Assembly: GCA_963785755.1 (NCBI GenBank)
Contig: CAWAXG010000025.1
Span: forward strand, 1-64,000
Length of the DNA: 64,000 bases
Source of the DNA: JACCXG01 sp963785755
Lineage (GTDB): Bacteria; Acidobacteriota; Vicinamibacteria; Vicinamibacterales; 2-12-FULL-66-21
Direction of reading: 5' to 3'
Below are positions 26,521 to 36,646 of the stretch, in pieces. Position numbers and translations under genes: made by a program. The notes below the pieces were generated by a model. It was not told the origin of the DNA, did no database searches, and was given only the letters and a program-made list of their open reading frames with translations. The first letter of the stretch is position 1; every line of letters begins with the position of its first letter.

Positions 26521-26965
26521 GAATCAGGGACTCGGGGCTGGGGACTGGGGATCCGGGGAGGTGGGCGGGTGGCTTCGATTGGCCGCCATACACTTGGATC
26601 TCGCGTCGTGATCGGTGATCGGTGATCGGGGATCAAATCCGGGACTGGGGACTCGGGGCTCGGGACTCGGGGTGGTGGGCGGATCGCTTCGCTGGGCCGC
26701 CCGCATCTTCTCGCCCTCGCGTCGTGATCGGTGATTGGTGGGAATGAGTCGGGATCGGTGATCAGCGATCAGGGATCGGGGAGGAGGGCGGGTGGCTTCG
26801 ATGGCCGGCATCTTTCCGTCTTGTTTTTGCCCGCCGTTAGGATCCTGATCCCCGATGCCTAATCCCTGCTTGATCCCTGATCACCGATCACCGATCCCGG
26901 TCCCGGATCCCTGATTCCCGAAGACGCGCCCCAATCCCGAGTCCCCAGTCCCCAGTCCCGACTTG
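26521..26965. repeat. Heptamer-array element E, tandem triplet of core units
   Basis: The longest array in the window. Three G-rich blocks of about 115 bases follow each other, each with GGGACTC-type heptamers, a core (GGTGGGCGGGTGGCTTCGAT; GGGCGGATCGCTTCGCTGG; GGGCGGGTGGCTTCGATGG) and GTCGTGATCGGTGATC-type units, of which four GATC sites near 26610-26635 are spaced exactly 7 bases. From about 26845 C-rich units follow in the opposite orientation to 26960. No gene is present. Confidence 0.88.
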
Positions 26966-26966
26966 A

Positions 26967-29529
26967 TCAGGGAAGCGGCCGTCCAATCAACGACGACAAG
27001 TCCAGCAGCCCGCGCGCCTGCGCGCGAGCCCGTTGCGCCGCGACATCGTCTCTGGCGCGATCGAGGAGCGAACGGAAGTCGGGGTGATCGCGCAGCGACG
27101 CGAGCATCGGATCGATGGCCGCGATGCCGTAATCGCGCCAGCCATTGTCGTAGGCGCGTTGCAGCTCGACGATCGCGCCCTTCGTGTCGCCGAGGAGCGC
27201 GCGTGCGGCGGCGACGTTCATGAAGTTCGCCGCTGCCAGCTCGCCGGCAGCGATGCGCGCCCGGGCATGCGATTCAGCTTCTTCGATGAGCGTGCGTGCG
27301 CGCGCATCTCCCCGCTTCTGCAGCAGGAACGCGTAGCGAAGCCGCGCCGACTGAAGGACAACCAAACCGGAGACGTCCGCCTCGCTCGAAACGCCTGTTC
27401 ATTGAGCGCCTCGGCATCGTCGGCGCCCGCCAGGAGCGCGACCTCGCTGCGAGCGGACTCGATTTCCTGATTGCCGGCGAACTTCTCCGCCGCGGCACGC
27501 ACGCGGGTGAGCGCGCCCGCGGTCTCGCCGAGGTACAGCTGCAGGGCCGCGAGCGTGATCTGGGTGCGCGAGTAATCGCGCTGCCGTTCGGCCTCGGCCA
27601 GCCAGCGCCGGGTCAGCTGGTCGTCGCGCATCCAGAGCAGCGGCGCGGTAACGTGGTAGAAGTCGTTCGGCCCCTTGGCCGACAGCGCCCACGATCGCCG
27701 CGTCCAATACAAGCTCTCGTCGAGCTGTCCGGCCAACGCGTAGGTCATGGACAGGTTGTTCATGCTGACGCCGTGATTCGGATCGAGCTCCAGCGCGCGC
27801 AGGAACGACTGGCGCGCCTGCTCGAGCCGCCCGAACTGACCGTAGACGCTGCCGAGCGTCATGTGCGGGTCTGCGAGCGTCGGATCGATCGCGGCCGCCT
27901 CGAGCGCCAGCTTGACGGCGTCGTCCGCGTACTTCCGATCCTCCGTCACCGAGCGGAAGAAGACGCGGTAGGAGAGTCTCGCCTTTGCCAGCGCAAAGCG
28001 CGGATCGAGCGCGAGCGCCTGTTCCAGCAGCGCGATGCCCTGATGGTTTCGTGTCATGTCGGCGCAGCCCCGCCAGCGGCCTGCGCGCGCAGATACAGCG
28101 CGTAGGCCTCCGTGTTCTGTGTCGGCAGCTTTTCGACACGTGCCCGCTCGGCGGGAGTCAGAGTGGCGGCCAGGCGCTGCGCGATCTGCAGCGCGACTTC
28201 GCGCTGCACGTGGAGCACGTCCGCGAGCTCCCTGTCGTACTGCTCCGACCATCGCGTCTGTTGTGTCGCCGCATCGACCAGTTCCACGGCGACGCGCACT
28301 CGATTGCGCTCGACCCGCACGCTGCCTTCGACCAGGCTCTGGACGCCGAAATCGCGGGCGATCGTGGGACCATCGGCATCACGGAAACGCTCGACCGCGC
28401 TGCGGCTCAACACGCGGAGCGCCGCGATCTTGGACAGCTGGCCGCGGATCTCGTCGGTCATGCCTTCGGTGAAATAGCTCTGTGACGGATCCTGCGAGAG
28501 GTTCCGGAACGCCCGCACCGCCACGAGCGGCGAGGCCTGCTGATCCGCCGGGGCCCCGCGCGGCCGCCCCAGCCAGACGGCCGCCGCGACGGCCACGATG
28601 AGGATCGCGGCAGCGATCCCGATCGCCAGGCCCCGCGGCACACGCCTCGGGGTGCCGACTGGAACGGCGCCAGTGGCGACGTGTTTGAGATCGTGCGCGA
28701 GATCCCGGGTCGACTCGTAGCGGTTCGCCGGGTTCTTCTCGAGGCACCGGTGAATGACGACCGCAAGATGTGCCGGCAGCTCGCGGTTCAACGCACTCAC
28801 CGGCTCCGGCTCGGCTTCAATGGTCGCCGCCATCATCTGGGCCGCCGTGGGCCGCGCGAACGGCCGCCTGCCGGTGGCGGCTTCGTAGGCAATCAGCCCC
28901 AGCGAGAACTGATCCGAACGGTGATCGGCCGGGCGGCCGCTCGCCTGTTCGGGCGACATGTACCCGATGGTTCCCATCACGATTCCCGCGGCGGTCCCGG
29001 GGGAAGCGGTCATGGTCTGCGAGAACTCCGGCGAGGCGGGCACGTTGAGCTTCGCGAGGCCGAAGTCGACGATCTTCACGAGACCGTCCTCGCTGATCAT
29101 GATGTTCTCGGGCTTGAGATCGCGATGGACGATGCCCGCGGCGTGCGCTTTGGCAAGACCCTCCGCGGTCTGATGCGCGATGTCGGCGAGCTGCCTGGGC
29201 GGCAGGCGGCCCGCGGCGAGGAGCGCGCGCAGGGTGTCGCCCTGCACCCATTCCATCGCGATGAACGGCACGCCCGCCTCGCAGCCGACGTCGTAGATGG
29301 TCAGGATGTTCGGATGATTGAGGGCGGACGCCGCCTGAGCTTCCTGCTCGAAGCGGCGGAGGCGATCCGGATCGTCGGCAACGTCGCTTGGAAGAACCTT
29401 GATGGCGATCGGCCGATTGAGGCGCGTGTCACGCGCGCGATACACCTCGCCCATGCCGCCCGCGGCGGGAGCAGCGGTAATCTCATACGGCCCAAGGCGC
29501 GTGCCCGGGGCGAGTGGCGTGCCGCGCAT
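26967..29529 (-). CDS. Ser/Thr protein kinase with TolB-like domain and TPR repeats, two frameshifts
   Basis: Kinase domain in residues ~12-275: PAAGGMGEVYRARDTRLNRPIAIK, catalytic HRDLKPENI, DFGLAKL, GYMSPEQ. A transmembrane helix (GLAIGIAAAILIVAVAAAVWL) follows near residue 310, then a TolB-N/adenylate-cyclase-associated domain (AFRNLSQDPSQSYFTEGMTDEI through SLVEGSVRVERNRVRVAVEL). After a shift near 28062 come TPR-like repeats (LEQALALDPRFALAKARLSY, SFLRALELDPNHGVSMNNLS), and after another near 27395 the last repeats to the stop at 26967. About 850 residues joined. This is a standard acidobacterial sensor-kinase architecture; the glycine loop begins 'APAAGG' where 'GxGG' is usual, which is still functional in principle. 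Confidence 0.85.
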
Positions 29530-29533
29530 CGAA

Positions 29534-30409
29534 CTACTTTTCGGATCCTTCCGTCGACGCGACCCCGCCGGTCGGGCAGTTGCTCGGCTGGAGACCGAGC
29601 GAGACGCGGGTCCCGCACCTGATCAGCACCGCTTCTGCGGGCCCCTGGAAGAAGGTGTAGCCCTTGCGGCTGTTCTTCCACGCGAGCGGACCGCCCACCT
29701 TCAGGCCCGCCTTCGTCGTCGTCTGCAGCACCTTGGTGACGAGCGCTTCGTATTTCGGCTCGTTCTGCTTCATTCCCGAGAAGCTGCTGAGATCGGTGCT
29801 GGCGACGAAGACGACGTCGACGCCAGGCACCGCGGCGATCTGGTCGACGATGTCGACGCCGGCGGGATTCTCGATCATCGCCACAATCGTCAGATTGTCG
29901 TTCGCGGTTTCGCGGTAGGTGCTGCCCCACAGCGCGCTGTGCTGCCCGGCGCCCTGGCTGCGGCGTCCCGCCGGCGGGTATCTCGCGAACTTCACGGCCG
30001 CGGCCGCCTTCTCCACCGTGTCCACCATCGGCAGGATGATCCCGAGCGCGCCGATGTCGGTCGCCTTCTGCACGTCCCCTTCGGTCGCGTCCGGCACCCG
30101 GATGAAGGGAATCGCCGGCGCCCCCTTGCACGCCATGATCATGCGCGCGACGTCCTGGTAGGTCAGCGGCGAGTGCTGCATCTCGATCCACGTGAAATCG
30201 AAGCCGGCGTTGGCCACGGCGCAGTACAGATCGGGGTCGGGGAGCTGAATGGTGCCGCCAACGACCTGTTTGCCCTCCGCGAGCTTCTGCTTGACGGTGT
30301 TGTAGAGGCGCGGCGACGGAGCCGGCGCCTGACCATCGAGACCCGCTGCCACGGCCAGCAGCAGTGCTCCCGAGGCGGCGATCCCTGCACGGATTCGGTG
30401 GGTGCGCAT
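29534..30409 (-). CDS. Secreted HpcH/HpaI aldolase-family protein
   Basis: 291 residues with an export signal (AGIAASGALLLAVAAGLDGQA) before a complete HpaI-type TIM barrel. Pyruvate-aldolase residues can be matched: catalytic His in IEMQHSPLTYQD, Arg in IPFIRVP, GIILPMVDT, RYPPAGRRS, metal-binding Glu in AMIENPAGVDIV and Asp in FVASTDLSSFSG. Cytoplasmic HpaI enzymes cleave 4-hydroxy-2-oxo acids in aromatic breakdown; an exported version is unusual and the substrate is unknown. It ends four bases from the kinase start side, is divergent from the RraA-like gene and shares a region with two TonB receptors, suggesting periplasmic handling of an imported compound. Confidence 0.85.
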   Translation of the reverse strand: MRTHRIRAGIAASGALLLAVAAGLDGQAPAPSPRLYNTVKQKLAEGKQVVGGTIQLPDPDLYCAVANAGFDFTWIEMQHSPLTYQDVARMIMACKGAPAIPFIRVPDATEGDVQKATDIGALGIILPMVDTVEKAAAAVKFARYPPAGRRSQGAGQHSALWGSTYRETANDNLTIVAMIENPAGVDIVDQIAAVPGVDVVFVASTDLSSFSGMKQNEPKYEALVTKVLQTTTKAGLKVGGPLAWKNSRKGYTFFQGPAEAVLIRCGTRVSLGLQPSNCPTGGVASTEGSEK

Positions 30410-30529
30410 ACAGGCTCCTTCAACGGCGCGGCTGACGTGACGGGGATCGTGCGCGCCGCCTGTGCAGTTCTAAGCGAAACGACGCGTGGATGCAATTGAA
30501 TGTGGAGGACGGGAGGATCATGGGGGACG

Positions 30530-30870
30530 AGAGGTGATCGGTGATCGGTGATCGGTGATCGGGGATCGGGGATCGGAACGGGGACTGGGGATCGGGACTG
30601 GGGACTCGGGGCTCGGGATTCGGGGTGGTGGGCGGATCGCTTCGCTGGCCGCCGGCATTTTCTCGATCTCGGGTCGTGATCGGCGATCGGTGATCCGGAG
30701 ATCAATTCAGGAATCGGGGATCGGACCGGAACGGCGCGCACAAAACAAAACGGAAGGACGGCGGCCATCGAAGTCACCCGACCACCACCCCGAGTCCCGA
30801 GTCCCCAGCCCCGAGTCCCCGATTCGATCCCGATCCCCGATCCCCGATCACCGATCACCCAATTCGTCCT
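30530..30870. repeat. Heptamer-array element F, inverted pair
   Basis: From 30536 six GATC sites recur exactly every 7 bases (GATCGGT three times, then GATCGGG), drifting into GGGACTG, GGGACTC, GGGGCTC, then the core GGGCGGATCGCTTCGCTGG. A facing C-rich half with core complement of GGGTGACTTCGATGG and units CCGAGTC, CCCAGCC, GATCCCC, GATCACC runs to 30868. It fills the divergent space between the aldolase and RraA-like genes. Confidence 0.88.
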
Positions 30871-30930
30871 CCTTCCCTGTATCATTCGGGCCGTTGACGC
30901 CCCCTGGGGGCTGCACGTCTGGAGGCATAC

Positions 30931-31872
30931 ATGTCGGGAAGACAGATTTCCGGACTGAGACACCCTGCCGGTCGCGCGCGGCTCGCCGCGCTGGCGACGG
31001 TCTTCGCCGCGACCGTCGCGCACGCCGCTCCCGCATCCGCCCAGCTCTTTCAGTGGACGCCGGAGCAATTGATCAAATACACGGTCAAGAATCCGTACGA
31101 GCGCTTTCCGGACGGCAGACCGAAAGTGCCCGACGAGATGCTCGAACGGCTGAAGGTCCTGATCGCCGAAGAGGTGCAGGCGGTGCTGCCGGCGCGGGGC
31201 TTTCCGAACCAGTTCGAGCCCCGGGATGGCTGGCGGGTGCTGCAGCCGAACCAGAAGATGGTCGGGCGCGTGTTCACCGTGCAGTTCATGCCGGCACGCG
31301 GGGACATCATCGAAATAGACGAAGCCGACGCCAAGGCGAAGGGCACCGCTCCAGCCCGGAACCAGACGGCGATCGACATGCTGCAGCCGGGCGACGTCAT
31401 CGTCGCCGACGTCTTCGGCGCGGAGTGGAACTTCGTCGGCAACAAGCTCGCGCACTACATCCAGACCACGACGAAGAACGGGATGATCGTCGACGGCGGC
31501 GTCTACTGGCTGGAGCGGATCGCGGAAACCGGGATGCAGGCCTACTACAAGAACTCGCTGCCGACGCAGGGCATGCGGGTGATGGTGACCGGCATCAACA
31601 TCCCGGTCCGGATCGGCAAGACGCTGGTCATGCCGGGCGACGTCGTCCTCGCCGATCGCGAAGGTCTCTGGTTCATTCCGCCGCAGATGGTGAAGGACGT
31701 CGTCGAATCCGGCGAGATGTCCAAGGCACGCGACGACTGGAGCCTCATGATGCTCGGGACCGGCAAGTACACGTCGCGGCAGATCTATGGACCGCTGACG
31801 CCGGAGCTGCAGAAGGAACGCGACGAGTACGTCTTCAAGAAGACGGGGCGCAGGCCGACGTCAGGGCAGTAG
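30931..31872 (+). CDS. Secreted RraA-like protein
   Basis: 313 residues. A signal sequence (LAALATVFAATVAHAAPASAQ) precedes an RraA/HMG-aldolase-type domain: LQPNQKMVGRVFTVQF, IDMLQPGDVIVADVFG, GNKLAHYIQTTTKNGMIVDG, and VMPGDVVLADREGLWFIPPQMV, which follow the family order. The normal catalytic motif DGxxRD is here DGGVYW, so the Arg-Asp pair that binds pyruvate and Mg is missing and classical aldolase activity is doubtful. A fairly long N-terminal extension (about 70 residues after the signal) is extra. It may bind rather than cleave a ligand. It faces away from the secreted aldolase and lies before a TonB receptor. Confidence 0.8.
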   Translation: MSGRQISGLRHPAGRARLAALATVFAATVAHAAPASAQLFQWTPEQLIKYTVKNPYERFPDGRPKVPDEMLERLKVLIAEEVQAVLPARGFPNQFEPRDGWRVLQPNQKMVGRVFTVQFMPARGDIIEIDEADAKAKGTAPARNQTAIDMLQPGDVIVADVFGAEWNFVGNKLAHYIQTTTKNGMIVDGGVYWLERIAETGMQAYYKNSLPTQGMRVMVTGINIPVRIGKTLVMPGDVVLADREGLWFIPPQMVKDVVESGEMSKARDDWSLMMLGTGKYTSRQIYGPLTPELQKERDEYVFKKTGRRPTSGQ

Positions 31873-32156
31873 CCGCCGATCTCATCCATCACGCCGATCG
31901 TCACTGCGGGCGCCGCCTGCCGCTGCTGAGCCGGGTCTGCGGATCGAACTCTGCCGGGGACCAATGCAGTGACCGAAACGGGCATTGCGATTGCCACGCG
32001 AATCCGCTCAGATGTACTGACGCGCACTGCCGCAAATATTTCCGCGATCCTTGTGCGTGCCGATCGCTGAGCGGATCCAATCGCGCGTATCCAGACATCC
32101 GAACTCGCGTATACCGCGAGCAGTCCGTTCATGCGTGAATTGGTGGAGGAGACGTC

Positions 32157-35133
32157 ATGATGAGTCGCTGGCTGACTTGCCTGCTCGTCGTGTTGCTGAC
32201 CGCTATACCGGCGGCAGCACAGCAGGGAACCACCGAGGTCCGCGGCCGGGTTCACGATCCCCAGGGCGCCGTACTCCCGGGCGTCACGATCACGGCCCGC
32301 AACGAGGAAACCGGGATGTTTCGCGAGACCGCGAGCAGCCCCGACGGCAGTTACTTCATCACCGCGCTGACGCCGGGCCGGTACGAGGTCAGCGCCGAGC
32401 TTCCGGGCTTCAAAAAATACGTGCTCGCGAACGTTCAGCTCGAGGTCGGCAAGACCGCCACGATGGACATCCAGCTCGCGGTCGGCGGCATCCAGGAGAC
32501 GGTCACTGTTTCGTCGGAAGCCCAGCTCGTCGATACAACGTCGAAGGAAATCGGCGGGAACATCACGTCGCGCGAGCTGGTCGCGCTGCCGTCGATCAAC
32601 CGCAATTTCGTCGGCCTCATCGGCGTGCTGCCGGGCATCATTCCCAACGTCTCCACCGATTCGGTGGGGTCGGACGCGATCATCACCAACGGCCGCGAAT
32701 CGCGCAACAACAACTACCTCCTCGACGGCGCCAACAACTTCGACGACGTGAACGGCGGCAGGTCGGGAACGCAGGCGCGGACGCCGTTGGAGTCCATTCA
32801 GGAATTCCAGGTCATCACCAACCAGTTCGATGCCGAGTACCGGGAGGACGAGCGGCGCGGTGGTCAACGCGGTCACCAAACAGGGCACCAACCGCTGGAG
32901 CGGCAGCGCGTTCCTGTTCGGCCAGGATCGAGATCTGACTGCGGAGGAGTACTTCGCGAAGAAGCAGGACCTGCCAAAGCCGGAAACACAGCGGCAGGAA
33001 TGGGGCGGCACTTTCGGCGGTCCGATCGTCCGCGACCGCGCCCACTTCTTTGGCAGCCTCGAGCGGGTCCGCATGGACGAGGGCATCACCATCAACATCC
33101 CGTCGCGTCCGGAGTTCAACACGACGACGGTGGAGGAAACCCGGATCTGGAACACCGTCGGCCGGTTCGACCACCAGATCAACGCGAACCATACCTGGGG
33201 CGTCCGCTGGCTGCGCGAGTACTCGCCGCAGTTCAACCAGATCATCGGCGACGTGACGCTCAACGCGCGTGAGGAAGAGGACGACCTCGACCAGACCGTG
33301 GTCGGTACGCTCAGCTCGGTCCTCGGCAACAGCCGGGTGAACACGCTGCGGGTGAACTGGACGCAGGAAGACGTCGCCTTCGCCAATCCCTGCTACAACG
33401 GCAACGGCCGCAACCAGGCCGGCTGCGACCCGCAGCTCGCGTTCCAGAACTTCACCGACGGCGCCAGCAACCGCGCTCAGGCGCGGATCAACGACGCCTA
33501 CCAGATCGACAACACGTTTGCCTGGTTCATCCCCGGCGGCAAACGCGGCGATCACGACGTGAAAATCGGAGCGCAGTACCAGTATTCGACGGTGCTGAAC
33601 TCGAACGACGGCAACCTGAATGGCACCTTCACGTTCGGCCGCAGCAACGGTCCCTACAACGCGTCCGATCCCCGGACCTATCCCGAACGGTTCTCGATCC
33701 GCGTCGGCGGCGCGCTGGTCAGCTCCCAGAAGGTCCACTTCATCGGCGCGTTCGTCCAGGACAAGTGGAAGCTCACGAACAAGCTGACGCTCAGCGCCGG
33801 GCTGCGCTACGACGTCGAGGTCACGCCGATTCGCGAGGAGGGCAATCCCTATTTCGGCGACGTCGATGCCTATCCCGTGGACAAGGACAACTTCCAGCCG
33901 CGGATCGGCTTTGCCTACAACCTCGACGGCAATGGGCGCAGCGTCCTGCGCGGCGGGGCCGGCAGGTTCTTCGAGCGGACCTACTTCGAGCTGACGGGAG
34001 GGTTCTACACCGGCGGTACCTACATCACGTCGCAGAGCCGGAACTTTCCGCTGAACAACTTCGATCCGGGGCCGCGCAACGGGCAGATGCCGACCGATCC
34101 GTTTCTCGTGAACGGCCCGTTCATCACCGACGCCATGCGCGACGCCATCGCCAGCCAGTTTCCGGTCGGCGTCCAGTTCCAGAACACCGGAGCGACCTGG
34201 GATCATCCCGATCGCGACGTGCCGTCGTCCTATCAGCTGACCGCCGGCTACGAACGGCAGATCGGGCGCAACCTGTCGGTTTCGGCGGACTACATCCGGA
34301 ACATGGGCCGGGACCTGCTGTTCACGCAGAACCTCAACCCACAGCTGCGCGCCACACCCGTCGTGGCGCAGTCCCCGTTGCAGCGCCAGGGAAGCGCCGC
34401 CTTGACCGAGGCGCAGAACCAGCTCCGCCAGCTCAATCCGGCATTCGTGAACTTCACCACGGGCGTCACGATTCCGCTCAACCTTGGCCGCACCGACTAC
34501 GACGCGTTCCAGCTCGCGGTCGAGAAACGCTACAGCGCGAACTACTCGGCCCGCCTGTCCTACACGCTGGCTTATGGCCGCGGGAATTTCAGCGGCGCCG
34601 GCATCGGCTCCAGCGACTTCCAGGTCCTGGACGATCTTCACCTCGACCTCAACGAGCGGCCGACCAGTGAAGACCGCCGCCACAATCTCGTTGTCAGCGG
34701 CACGGGAACGATTCCGAAGACCGGCGGCCTCACCGTCAGCGGCATCGCACGTTACCTGTCCGGGCTGCCCTTCAACCTGGTGAACGCCGATCTCGATCCG
34801 GACCGGAACGGCACCATCGCCGAGCCGCTCGCGGCCGGCGGGTACCAGGGCGCCGCCGCCGCGGATGCGTATGCGGTGGATTTCGACGGCACCTATTTCG
34901 GCGCGCGGGGCCCCAGCTTCTTCAAGCTCGATCTCCGGGTGGGCTACCGCTTCGGGCTGAAGGGGGTTCGGACGCTGGAGGTATTCGCCGACATCTTCAA
35001 CGTGACCAACCGGGCAAACTTCGCCACGCCGACGGGCAATCGGGCCTCCGCGGATTTCCTCAACCTCACGGGGACGCTCCAGGGCAACTCGAACCCGCGG
35101 CTGTTGCAGCTCGGGACGCGCTTCGCCTTTTGA
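32157..35133 (+). CDS. TonB-dependent receptor with carboxypeptidase-regulatory domain, one frameshift
   Basis: Outer-membrane receptor of the Oar-like kind, about 990 residues. Signal peptide MSRWLTCLLVVLLTAIPAAAQ; a CarboxypepD_reg domain (TEVRGRVHDPQGAVLPGVTI, GRYEVSAELPGFKKYV); then a plug (LVDTTSKEIGGNITSRELVALP, NNNYLLDGANNFDDVNGG, QEFQVITNQFDAEY). A one-base shift near 32845 separates this from GRTSGAVVNAVTKQGTNRWSG, and the barrel continues to the terminal Phe (LQLGTRFAF), the outer-membrane insertion signal. GGAGGA lies before the ATG. These receptors take up large or complex organic substrates in Acidobacteriota; the substrate is not identifiable. Confidence 0.9.
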
Positions 35134-35235
35134 GTTGGAGGACGGGGGTTAGCTTTTTAACAGGGAGGCCGGGAGTAAGGGAGGACGGATCATTATGGTG
35201 CCGGCCTCTCACTCCCTCCATCCTGGAAGAAACTG

Positions 35236-35285
35236 CTACGGCGCTACCGCGCTGCACGAAGTCACGTACGGCGCGAAGCGCAAAT
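35236..35285. repeat. GGCACGAA-type octamer remnant
   Basis: GCGCTACCGCGCTGCACGAA followed by GTCACG and GGCGCGAAGCGCAAATCC, matching the octamer elements at 18104 and 39963. It lies downstream of both convergent genes. Confidence 0.5.
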
Positions 35286-35306
35286 CCGGGAATCAGCTGC
35301 GGCGCG

Positions 35307-36371
35307 CTAATGCAGCACAATCTCCAGCAGGATGAGGATCACGACGGTCAGCTCGAGGAACTCTCCCCGCGCGATCGCGGTGCGCTCGACGGCGAACCGG
35401 TAGATGTCGTCGACCGTCTTGAGCTTCTCGCGGACGTTGGCCTTCCACTGATCCAGCCCGAGGCGCGCGGCGGTCGTGCCGAACACCCGCGCCGCATAGA
35501 CGTCACCGGCAATCTTGAGGGCGTTCTCGGCGCGATCGGTCAGCTCGTTCACGTCGATGAACAACGAGTGCACCTGGCGCGCGGCGCGCGTATAGCGCCG
35601 GCCGATCGCCGTCTGCCGCCAGCCGCCGCGCTGCAGGCCGGCGTAGACTCGCGACAGTTCGGCGTCGAGCAGCTGATCGTAGTACCTGAACTCGAGCAGT
35701 TGTGAGTTCGTGAACTCCAGGATCTCGAGCACACCGGCGGCGCCGGCCGGCGTGTCGTAGACGAACGCGCTGCTCCACGTGGGAATGACCACGTCGGTCT
35801 CGTAGTACGAAATCCGATGGCGCAGTACTTCCTCGCGCTCCTGCGCGCTCAGGCTCTCCCGTTCACCGCGGAGCAGCTGCGCGATGTCAGCGCCGTGACG
35901 CGCGAGGAGCTCGTCTGAGGCCGGCGCGGCCGGATCCGTCAGCAGCGTGAAGACGAAGTAGTCCTCGGTCAGGAAGGTATCCCGTGGACGATCGACGGCG
36001 GCGCCGATGCGCGTCAGGAGCTGCCGGCACACTCGCTCCGCCGCCTCGGGCAGCCGCGGGTTCTCCTGGCATTCGAAGCCCGCAACCAGGACGCTCTCCC
36101 ACGACTCCGGCAGCTCCCGGGTCAAGGCAATCGACAGCACGCCATAGTCGAACGCCTTCGCCCGCGTGCGGAATCCCTCGACCTCGCTCAGGCCGAGGGC
36201 GGCGCCATCGAACGTCAGCGGCGGCTGCTGATACTGCAGGTAGGTCGGCGTCGCGGGCCGGGTCGAGAGTGGCGTGGCCACGGTCGCGTCGATCAGCCCA
36301 CGGACCACCGCGAGGTCGATGGCATCGGCCACGTCGAACATGAAGAACGCCGTCAGGTGGCCGCGCAGCAT
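35307..36371 (-). CDS. RMD1/YagE-family (DUF155) protein
   Basis: Intact 354 residues. The C-terminal half carries the family signature: ISYYETDVVIPTWSSAFVYD, VLEILEFTNSQLLEFRYYDQLLD, YAARVFGTTAARLGLDQWKANVREKL and KTVDDIYRFAVERTAIARGE, ending in a hydrophobic helix (LTVVILILLEIVLH). The eukaryotic homologues Rmd1/Rmnd1 are mitochondrial inner-membrane proteins; the bacterial role is not defined. It is convergent with the TonB receptor and divergent from the next one. Confidence 0.88.
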   Translation of the reverse strand: MLRGHLTAFFMFDVADAIDLAVVRGLIDATVATPLSTRPATPTYLQYQQPPLTFDGAALGLSEVEGFRTRAKAFDYGVLSIALTRELPESWESVLVAGFECQENPRLPEAAERVCRQLLTRIGAAVDRPRDTFLTEDYFVFTLLTDPAAPASDELLARHGADIAQLLRGERESLSAQEREEVLRHRISYYETDVVIPTWSSAFVYDTPAGAAGVLEILEFTNSQLLEFRYYDQLLDAELSRVYAGLQRGGWRQTAIGRRYTRAARQVHSLFIDVNELTDRAENALKIAGDVYAARVFGTTAARLGLDQWKANVREKLKTVDDIYRFAVERTAIARGEFLELTVVILILLEIVLH

Positions 36372-36396
36372 CGACTGATCCTACTCGTCTCCAAGC

Positions 36397-36455
36397 GCTC
36401 CCCGAGTCCCGAGTCCCGCGTCCGTAGCGCTACCGCGCTCCCCGAGTCCCGTCCC
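36397..36455 (-). repeat. Short heptamer-array fragment G
   Basis: CCGAGTC units in two groups (36404-36418 and 36441-36449) flank a GTAGCGCTACCGCGC segment shared with the octamer elements. It lies in the divergent space before the second TonB receptor. Confidence 0.65.
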
Positions 36456-36646
36456 GACGTCCCGCGAGATATCGCAAGGAGTCCGCGATGCCATCGTCCG
36501 TTGTGCCGTCGTGTAGCGCGCCCGTGCCAATCCCCATCCTCATTTTCTTGTTGCTGAGTTACCCGCCGGAGAGCAGTATGTTGCCTGAACGTCACAGACG
36601 ACAATCAGACTCTGCCCCAAGACCACATCAGCGCGGAGAGCAGATC

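Noticed and set aside
20224..30870. Heptamer arrays considered as CRISPR arrays
   Set aside because: Units are 7 bases in direct contact with no unique spacers of constant length, no leader and no cas genes.
32815..34683. Minus-strand reading frame of 622 codons opposite the first TonB receptor
   Set aside because: Antisense shadow; the receptor barrel is clear on the plus strand.
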